Assembly (NCBI GenBank): GCA_022796475.1
Contig: JAAWIS010000014.1
Coordinates: forward strand, 1-56,991
DNA length: 56,991 nucleotides
Origin: Lachnospiraceae bacterium
Lineage (GTDB): Bacteria; Bacillota; Clostridia; Lachnospirales; Lachnospiraceae
Direction: 5' to 3'
Shown: in pieces, positions 51,543 through 56,991 of the stretch
Numbering within the stretch: the stretch's first letter is position 1
Layout of the letters: each line of letters begins with the position of its first letter
Made by a program: the position numbers and the translations under genes
Notes under the pieces: model-generated
Database searches by the model: none
Seen by the model: the letters and a program-made list of their open reading frames with translations, nothing else
Told to the model about the DNA's origin: nothing

Positions 51543-52757
51543 TTACAAAGCTTTGCCGTCAGGCCATACTTTCGTTATGTCTGCACGGATCCGGCCGTCC
51601 CGAATCCGAATTTCCATAACATCCCCCGGTTCTGCCTGCTTGATACTGGTGATCCGCTTCCCCTTTTCATCTGTCAGGAATCCGAAGCCTTTGCTTATTT
51701 TTTCCAGCGGTGACAAGCCCTCAAGTCTTCCTGCAAGCAGGCCAAGCTGGTATCTCCTATCTCTAAGTTTTCCATTTATTGCCCGTTCCATACATTCTTC
51801 CAAATCTGCCAGCCTCTGCCGCTTTTCATTTAACTGATAAGCAGGATCCTTTAGCTTTAGCTTCAGCCTGTACTGTTCCAGGCAGCTTTTTTTTCGCTGC
51901 AGGTTCCGATCCACAGCAGTTAAAAGCCCATTTTGATATCCGGATAAATCAGCCAGAAACTGCCGATAGTCAAATACCGCCAGTTCTGCTGCCGCCGAAG
52001 GGGTAGGCGCCCGCAAATCCGCCACATAGTCTGCTATGGTTACATCGGTTTCATGTCCCACAGCAGAAATCACAGGAGTTTCACAGTCAAAAATTGCCCT
52101 GGCCACAATCTCTTCGTTAAACGCCCAAAGATCCTCAATGGAGCCGCCGCCTCTGCCTACAATCAGCACATCCAGTCCCATCGCATCCAGCGTCCCAATT
52201 CCCTTTGCAATGCTGTATTTTGCCTGTTCCCCCTGGACAAGGGCCGGGTACAGCACAAGCTGCACATAAGGATTTCTCCGGGAAGCGATATTCATAATAT
52301 CACGAATTGCCGCCCCTGTAGGGGCCGTTACAATCCCTACCGTTTTGGCAAATCTGGGAATCGGCTGCTTGTAGGCCCCGGAAAACATCCCCATCTCTTC
52401 CAATTCATCACGGAGGGCTTCAAACTTCCGGAATAAATCTCCGATACCGTCTAACTTAATCTCCCTGGCATAAAGCTGGTACTTCCCGTCCCGCTCATAC
52501 ACATCCACAGAACCGGAAACTACCACCTGCTGTCCTTCCTCTAACCGAAAAGAAAGGCCCATCCGCTGCCCGGCAAACATAACCGCAGATAATGTGCCCT
52601 TTCCATCCTTTAACGTAAAATAGATATGCCCGGAACTATGGTATTTGCAGTTGGAAACTTCTCCCTTTATAGAAATCCGATTCAGTGCAAAATCCTGTAC
52701 AAACATATTTTTTATATATGCATTTACTTGAGATACGGTATATACTCCTCCAGCCAT
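51543..52757 (-). CDS. xseA: Exodeoxyribonuclease VII large subunit
   Basis: A 404-residue catalytic subunit. N-terminal OB-fold (about 5-100, ISIKGEVSNCKYHSSGHIYFTLKD), catalytic domain with GIVTAPTGAAIRDI, VGRGGGSIEDLWAFNEE and SAVGHETDVTIADYVADLRAPTPSAAAE, and a C-terminal coiled coil. Two bases after nusB. Confidence 0.96.
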   Translation of the reverse strand: MAGGVYTVSQVNAYIKNMFVQDFALNRISIKGEVSNCKYHSSGHIYFTLKDGKGTLSAVMFAGQRMGLSFRLEEGQQVVVSGSVDVYERDGKYQLYAREIKLDGIGDLFRKFEALRDELEEMGMFSGAYKQPIPRFAKTVGIVTAPTGAAIRDIMNIASRRNPYVQLVLYPALVQGEQAKYSIAKGIGTLDAMGLDVLIVGRGGGSIEDLWAFNEEIVARAIFDCETPVISAVGHETDVTIADYVADLRAPTPSAAAELAVFDYRQFLADLSGYQNGLLTAVDRNLQRKKSCLEQYRLKLKLKDPAYQLNEKRQRLADLEECMERAINGKLRDRRYQLGLLAGRLEGLSPLEKISKGFGFLTDEKGKRITSIKQAEPGDVMEIRIRDGRIRADITKVWPDGKAL

Positions 52758-52759
52758 AA

Positions 52760-53203
52760 CTACACCAATTTAGCCAGTATTCCATTAATAAAAGCAGAGG
52801 AATCCTTTCCGCCGAACCGTTTCGCCAGTTCAACTGCTTCATTGATCGCTACTTTTTCCGGAACTTCCTCGTCATATTTCATTTCATAAATGGCAAGCCG
52901 AAGAATCGCCAGCTCCGCCTTTCCGATCCGTTTCGTCTTCCACCCTTCCGCCACACAGTTAATGCGGGAATCCAATTCCGGAATCAGCCGGATCATCGCT
53001 CTGGCCCGTTCCTTTACCTCTCTGCTGTTTTCCTCTCCAAGTTCCACATTATGAAGGATTTCCTGCTTCCCTTCCGGTGTATCCTCATCCTCTGGCGGTG
53101 ACAGGAAATAATTCTCCAACTGTACATCCTGTTCCCCTTCCGGGTAAAAATCAGCGCCAAATAATAATTTAAAGCAATGTTCCCTCAGCTCTCTTCTGGT
53201 CAT
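52760..53203 (-). CDS. nusB: Transcription antitermination factor NusB
   Basis: A 147-residue all-helical RNA-binding protein of the rRNA antitermination complex (with NusE/S10). Visible are [19 protein letters not shown] and [31 protein letters not shown]. Start at 53203 with AAGGAGG upstream. First gene of the nusB-xseA-xseB-ispA-dxs operon. Confidence 0.94.
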   Translation of the reverse strand: MTRRELREHCFKLLFGADFYPEGEQDVQLENYFLSPPEDEDTPEGKQEILHNVELGEENSREVKERARAMIRLIPELDSRINCVAEGWKTKRIGKAELAILRLAIYEMKYDEEVPEKVAINEAVELAKRFGGKDSSAFINGILAKLV

Positions 53204-53300
53204 AAATCCTCCTTGCAGCGCCAAAATGACAGAAGCTTCTCTGCCCCAAACCGCTGCATCTATCCTTCATTTGCCGGCAATTCTTTAACGGTTTGGGGTT

Positions 53301-53329
53301 ATTATAACAAATTTTAAACAGTTATACAA
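53301..53329 (-). promoter_or_regulatory. Promoter of the nusB-dxs operon
   Basis: Minus strand TTGTAT, 17 bases, TATAAT, about 90 bases before nusB. Confidence 0.65.
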
Positions 53330-53382
53330 CCAGAAAAATCCTTATCCGTAATCTGTTCAAAGCAGAGAAAGCCTTTTAAAAT

Positions 53383-55068
53383 CTATCTCATTTTTGCAGC
53401 CGTCTGCACCAGACCTAAAAATTCTTTCCGATAGTCATCGGAGTTCCTGCTGATGCAGGACTCTGTCAGCGCCATCACACTGTCAAAGTTTGCTGTTCCT
53501 TTATTCTCACTGTTTCGCAGCACCATGCCGAATTCTGCCACGGCTGCCGCAAAGGTAAGATTTTCAGACGCTTCTTCCCGGAAGCTTCCGGATTCTACCG
53601 GATATTCCAAAAGCTTGCTGATATCTCCATTTGGCGCTTTATAACGTAAGCTTACCGTAAGAAGCTCACTGCTCCCTGTTGTTGTTCCTGTTGACTGATA
53701 TTTTAATTTGGATCCCTCTTCCTTGCCTTTTGGGATAATTTCGTAAAGTGCTGTAACTGTATGACCAGCTCCAATTTCCCCGGCATCCACCTGGTCATCA
53801 TGAAAATCCTCCTGGCTTAACAGCCTGTTTTCGTATCCGATTAAACGGTATCCCGTTACCTGTTCCGGATTAAATTCCACCTGGATCTTCACATCCTTTG
53901 CCACTGTAATTAATGTTCCGCCCATTTCATCTACCAGTACCTTTTTCGCTTCGTAGATGCTGTCTAAGTAGTTATAATTTCCATTCCCGTTATCTGCCAG
54001 TGCCTCCATCTTATTATCCTTAATATTCTCTGTTCCAACTCCAAGGACAGACAAATGAACGCCGCTTTTTCTCTTTTCCTCAATCATCCGGGTTAAACCG
54101 CTCTCACTGCTGATGCCTACATTTAAATCGCCGTCTGTTGCTAAAATTACCCGGTTATTCCCGCCTGGAATAAAATGTTTCTGGGCCAGTTCATAAGCTT
54201 TCTGGATTCCGGCAGCCCCGGCCGTAGATCCGCCTGCCTCTAAATCTTCCAGCGCAGCAGCAATCTTTGCTTTTTCCGTGCCTGAAACCCCATCCAATAC
54301 CACTGCTTCATAACCTGCATACGTAACAATGGAGATTTTATCTCTCTCGTCTAAGTTCTCTGACAGCATAGTAAATGCTTTCTGCACCAAAGGCAGTTTA
54401 TCATCCGAATACATGGAGCCGGACACATCCAGCAGAAATACTAAATTTGATGCCGGACGGTCTGCAAAATCAATTTCCTTTGCCTGAAGGCCGATTAACA
54501 GCAGACGGCTGTCTTCATTCCATGGGCAGGCTGAATATTCGGTAGTAACAGAAAATGCATCCTCCCCCTCCGGCTCCGGATAGTCGTAGTCAAAATAATT
54601 AATCATTTCTTCGATCCGCACAGCATCCGCCGGGATATTGACACCGCTTCGAATCATTCTCCGGATATTTCCATAGGAAGCTGTGTCTACATCAACTGAA
54701 AAAGTAGAAAGAGGAGCCTGTGCTACCGTATGATATCCATTTTCTTTGATGTAGGCATACTCTTCTGTATTCCGGGCATCCTGCCCATAAGCATCCCGAT
54801 ACTGCTCTGCCATGGAGTTTTTTTGCTGTCCAGAAGAGTCATAGCTCCCTCCTTCTTCCCCATTCCCTGATATGGCAGCTTCAGTTCTAGCCTCTGTGGT
54901 GCAAGCTGCAACTGTAGTTTCATAACCTCCGGACGATCCGCCGCAGCCGCTTAACAGGATACTGGCAGTAATGGTCACAGGCAAAACACCTCCCTGTATG
55001 CTTCTCCCTATTCTCCCCCTCACTGCCATCCAATTTCCAATTTTGTTTTCTGTGTTCTTTTTTTTCAT
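53383..55068 (-). CDS. VWA-domain lipoprotein (YfbK-like)
   Basis: A 561-residue surface lipoprotein. The signal peptide ends in lipobox LLSGC (cysteine 42), then a low-complexity linker, a VWA-N-type region (about 105-175), a von Willebrand A domain with the metal site DVSGS (214-218), and a C-terminal domain like that of Escherichia coli YfbK (about 370-555). Such proteins bind other proteins through the metal site; the function here is unknown. AGGAGG before the ATG. It follows the sigma/anti-sigma pair by 78 bases and is probably its target or effector. Confidence 0.88.
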   Translation of the reverse strand: MKKKNTENKIGNWMAVRGRIGRSIQGGVLPVTITASILLSGCGGSSGGYETTVAACTTEARTEAAISGNGEEGGSYDSSGQQKNSMAEQYRDAYGQDARNTEEYAYIKENGYHTVAQAPLSTFSVDVDTASYGNIRRMIRSGVNIPADAVRIEEMINYFDYDYPEPEGEDAFSVTTEYSACPWNEDSRLLLIGLQAKEIDFADRPASNLVFLLDVSGSMYSDDKLPLVQKAFTMLSENLDERDKISIVTYAGYEAVVLDGVSGTEKAKIAAALEDLEAGGSTAGAAGIQKAYELAQKHFIPGGNNRVILATDGDLNVGISSESGLTRMIEEKRKSGVHLSVLGVGTENIKDNKMEALADNGNGNYNYLDSIYEAKKVLVDEMGGTLITVAKDVKIQVEFNPEQVTGYRLIGYENRLLSQEDFHDDQVDAGEIGAGHTVTALYEIIPKGKEEGSKLKYQSTGTTTGSSELLTVSLRYKAPNGDISKLLEYPVESGSFREEASENLTFAAAVAEFGMVLRNSENKGTANFDSVMALTESCISRNSDDYRKEFLGLVQTAAKMR

Positions 55069-55146
55069 AATCCCTATCCTCCTTAAAATGTTCAGTCAGC
55101 GCATACGGTTAAGAAATTAATTTTGCCGGCTTTTTTATATTCCTCC

Positions 55147-56175
55147 TTAGTTTTTTACTCTTTTTCCCATTTGTTCTTTTACCAGCGAAAGGAATTCCGA
55201 AGGAAAATTTTCGTCCTGACGCAGCAACATGCGATCATAGAAATAATCATTCGTTCCTTCCTGGCTTCCTGCTACTACTTCTGTTTCCTGATTTACCAAG
55301 CTGATGTATCCGGAATGAAACAGATATGATTCATCACCTGTTACCTGGATTTGGGGTGCAAAGGGATAGATTAATTCCCAGTTTCCCTCCTGTTTTTGCA
55401 AAGGCAGCAGATAGCTGCTCTCCTTCTGAAGCTGATATAAAATATAAACCTCATCTCCCTCTGCCTTTACAATCGGGCTTGTAATGACAATGCTGCCCTG
55501 ACTGCTGATATAATCTTCAGCATAATAAATCTGATCCATAAGAAGCTGATAAACTACTTTGACAGCCCTGCCATTTTCATCATATTCCAACGATACGTCT
55601 TCCACTTTTCCGCTGCATAACAGTTCCGTATCTCCCAGCACTGCCTCAGAAAAGTAGCTGGAATCCTCCGGCACAGTTACAGCATCTTTCGGAAGGGCTA
55701 AAAACTGTTTTTCTTTCAGTTCAAGGAACTGGCCGCCATTCTTATTCTCTTCCTGGTTTTCAGACGGAAGGGTTCCTGCCTGCAGATCCTCTTCTATCTG
55801 AATTGTATTCTCCAGTTTTATTCCCCCGCCAGCCATGTCTTCTTCTAAGCCAGTTCCCATCTGCCACCCGGAAACGGCTGTGTACAAAATAATCACTGCG
55901 GCTGCAGCAGCCGCTCCGCTGTAGTACTTCTTTTTTCTTCCCGATTTTTTATCACCGTTTTTCCATTTTTTTGTGTTCCCATAAGCTGGTATCTGCCCTG
56001 TTTTTTCGGAAGCATCTTCTATAGTTAATTGTGCATTATTATCCCTCTCTGCCAGGTTAGTTTCGTCAAACCTTCTGGGATTTGCTTTCAATTCTCCTTC
56101 AATCCGTTCCCAAAGATCCGGTGTGCTTTGACGCTTCCATGCCCGATATTCCTGCTCTAACTGCTTCTTCCTCAT
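55147..56175 (-). CDS. Membrane anti-sigma factor candidate
   Basis: A 342-residue single-pass membrane protein. Residues 1-83 are cytoplasmic and charged (RKKQLEQEYRAWKRQSTPDLWERIEGELKANP). A helix at about 84-104 (YYSGAAAAAAVIILYTAVSGW) crosses the membrane and about 240 residues lie outside. It has no HxxxCxxC zinc motif. Its ATG overlaps the sigma factor stop codon (ATGA), the usual sign of an anti-sigma gene. The extracellular part resembles no family I recognise and may sense a signal. Anti-sigma role is inferred from position and topology. Confidence 0.7.
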   Translation of the reverse strand: MRKKQLEQEYRAWKRQSTPDLWERIEGELKANPRRFDETNLAERDNNAQLTIEDASEKTGQIPAYGNTKKWKNGDKKSGRKKKYYSGAAAAAAVIILYTAVSGWQMGTGLEEDMAGGGIKLENTIQIEEDLQAGTLPSENQEENKNGGQFLELKEKQFLALPKDAVTVPEDSSYFSEAVLGDTELLCSGKVEDVSLEYDENGRAVKVVYQLLMDQIYYAEDYISSQGSIVITSPIVKAEGDEVYILYQLQKESSYLLPLQKQEGNWELIYPFAPQIQVTGDESYLFHSGYISLVNQETEVVAGSQEGTNDYFYDRMLLRQDENFPSEFLSLVKEQMGKRVKN

Positions 56176-56696
56176 AGCCGCGCCTCCCTTAATTTCCGAA
56201 TTGCTTTTTGATAGCACCAAGCCACCGTCCCCTGGGGCTTTTTCAGGATTTCTGCTATCTCCCGAAAAGTCAGTTCACCCATAATCTTTAAATTAACAAC
56301 CTGCCTTTCCTCCTGCTTCAAAGCTGTCATCGCCTGTTCCAGGCTAATTTTACGGCAGAGCTGTTCCTCACAGGAAACTTGTCTAAAATCAACAGGCTCC
56401 TGCATATCCTCTGTTGGAACCTCCCTCCTTTTCTTCCGCAGATAGTCAATCGCCATATTATGGGCAATCGTAATCATCCACCTGCGGTGCCCTCTTCCTA
56501 AATAATACGTATCCGCAATTTCCCACAGCCGGATAAAAAATTCTGAAGTAATATCTTCTGCATCCTCTTTGTTTTGAAGAATCTCCCAAACTACAGAATA
56601 AATCATAGGGCAATATTCCTCATAAATCTGCCGCAGCCCTTCTTTATCATTTTGGCAGATGCGTCTTATATTCTTCCTAAACAGCATTTCCTCCAT
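56172..56696 (-). CDS. ECF-type RNA polymerase sigma factor
   Basis: A 174-residue group 4 sigma factor. Region 2 (about 14-85, EDAEDITSEFFIRLWE and MITIAHNMAIDYLRKKRR) and region 4 (about 115-170, LTFREIAEILKKPQGTVAWCYQKAIRKLRE) are clear; there is no region 1 or 3. It directs transcription of a small regulon, probably including its own operon. AGAAGGG lies 8 bases before ATG 56696. No convincing ECF promoter was found upstream. Confidence 0.92.
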   Translation of the reverse strand: MEEMLFRKNIRRICQNDKEGLRQIYEEYCPMIYSVVWEILQNKEDAEDITSEFFIRLWEIADTYYLGRGHRRWMITIAHNMAIDYLRKKRREVPTEDMQEPVDFRQVSCEEQLCRKISLEQAMTALKQEERQVVNLKIMGELTFREIAEILKKPQGTVAWCYQKAIRKLREARL

Positions 56697-56773
56697 AGCA
56701 GTATCCCTTCTGTTATCAGCCTGATACTTTCTATACGTTTCAGAACGATATATTTATGGTAAAATTTTTTTAA

Positions 56774-56891
56774 ATAAAGAATCACCGGACTCCCTCGCCG
56801 GAGCGCGTCTGCGTCAGCAGACAGTTTCCTTAGGCGCGAAGTGCGCATTCCCTGGAGGGTTTTTGCTTTATAGGACGCAATTTCCTATAAA
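56774..56891 (-). repeat. Structured intergenic repeat, copy E
   Basis: Minus strand order: TTTATAGGA/TCCTATAAA hairpin (about 56870-56891), CCCTCCAGGG, GCGCACTTCGCGC, GGAAACT, hairpin GTCTGC-TGAC-GCAGAC, GCGCTCC, then GAGTC-CGGT-GATTC and TTTATTTA. The same modules in the same order as D1 and D2, with different stem bases that remain paired. It lies upstream of the sigma gene and probably marks the 3' end of a gene beyond the window. Confidence 0.7.
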
Positions 56892-56908
56892 AATTAGGGT
56901 GTCAAAAG

Positions 56909-56988
56909 GGTGCGATGCACCCGCTCTATACCATATATTGATGTGCAAATTTATTTGCAATAACAATATATGGTATGAGCGTAGCACC
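56909..56988. repeat. 80-bp AT/GC composite inverted repeat at window end
   Basis: GCTCTATACCATATATTG (56923-56940) pairs with CAATATATGGTATGAGC (56964-56980), one base bulged, and encloses TGCAAAT/ATTTGCA. It is flanked by GGTGC and GCACC. On the minus strand it continues into GGGTGC-ATC-GCACCC-TTTTG, which looks like a terminator. A regulatory hairpin or a miniature mobile element; the gene it serves lies outside the window. Confidence 0.6.
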
Positions 56989-56991
56989 AAA

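Overview
The window looks like chromosome from an anaerobic, endospore-forming Firmicute of class Clostridia, most likely family Lachnospiraceae. The support is Spo0A, SpoIVB and SpoIIM, rubrerythrin with PerR, a GGGtGRT/NifU-like pair, RNase Y and RecX, very strong GGAGG ribosome binding sites, and gene order shared with Bacillus/Clostridium core operons. I see no phage, plasmid, integron or CRISPR, and no rRNA or tRNA gene. Nearly all genes lie on the minus strand.

Layout. 1-440: no gene; two related structured repeats and a terminator. 441-5706: GNAT acetyltransferase, two small membrane proteins, and a LysR regulator divergent from a MATE exporter. 5812-9382: a long inverted repeat, rubrerythrin with an autoregulated PerR-type Fur protein, a 79-residue orphan with a strong promoter, and the GGGtGRT/NifU-like operon. 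9638-20469: a second MATE gene, then (reading the minus strand) apt, a metallo-hydrolase, relA, a glyoxalase-like hydrolase, hemZ, hisS and aspS. 20497-28997: a pectin/rhamnogalacturonan locus with a LacI regulator, GH28, a CUT1 ABC transporter, a 125-residue orphan in the transporter operon and a divergent GH105; LacI-type operators sit at the transporter promoter. 29127-38894: nudF-spoIIM-xerD synteny, proC, RNase Y, SOS-controlled recA-recX, a YuiD-like membrane protein, an HD protein and glgA. 39049-53203: the classical nusB-xseA-xseB-ispA-dxs-tlyA-nadK-argR-recN-spoIVB-spo0A run, interrupted between spoIVB and spo0A by an iron-sulfur flavoprotein and an M20 amidohydrolase with their own promoter. 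53383-56696: an ECF sigma factor, a membrane anti-sigma candidate and a VWA lipoprotein.

The least explained material is between the genes. At least six copies of a GC-rich, multi-hairpin element (1-97, 206-297, 42515-42573, 48113-48241, 48242-48366, 56774-56891) share a fold whose stems change in a compensatory way. Several copies end in terminator-like hairpins, and one supplies the last codons of dxs. I cannot assign them to a named family from sequence alone. A second, nested inverted repeat (36627-36798) has an end resembling the unusual 3' tail of perR.

Promoters, operators and terminators were called by eye from the -35/-10 match, 17-18 bp spacing and stem plus U-run. Starts were placed by ribosome binding site and family length.
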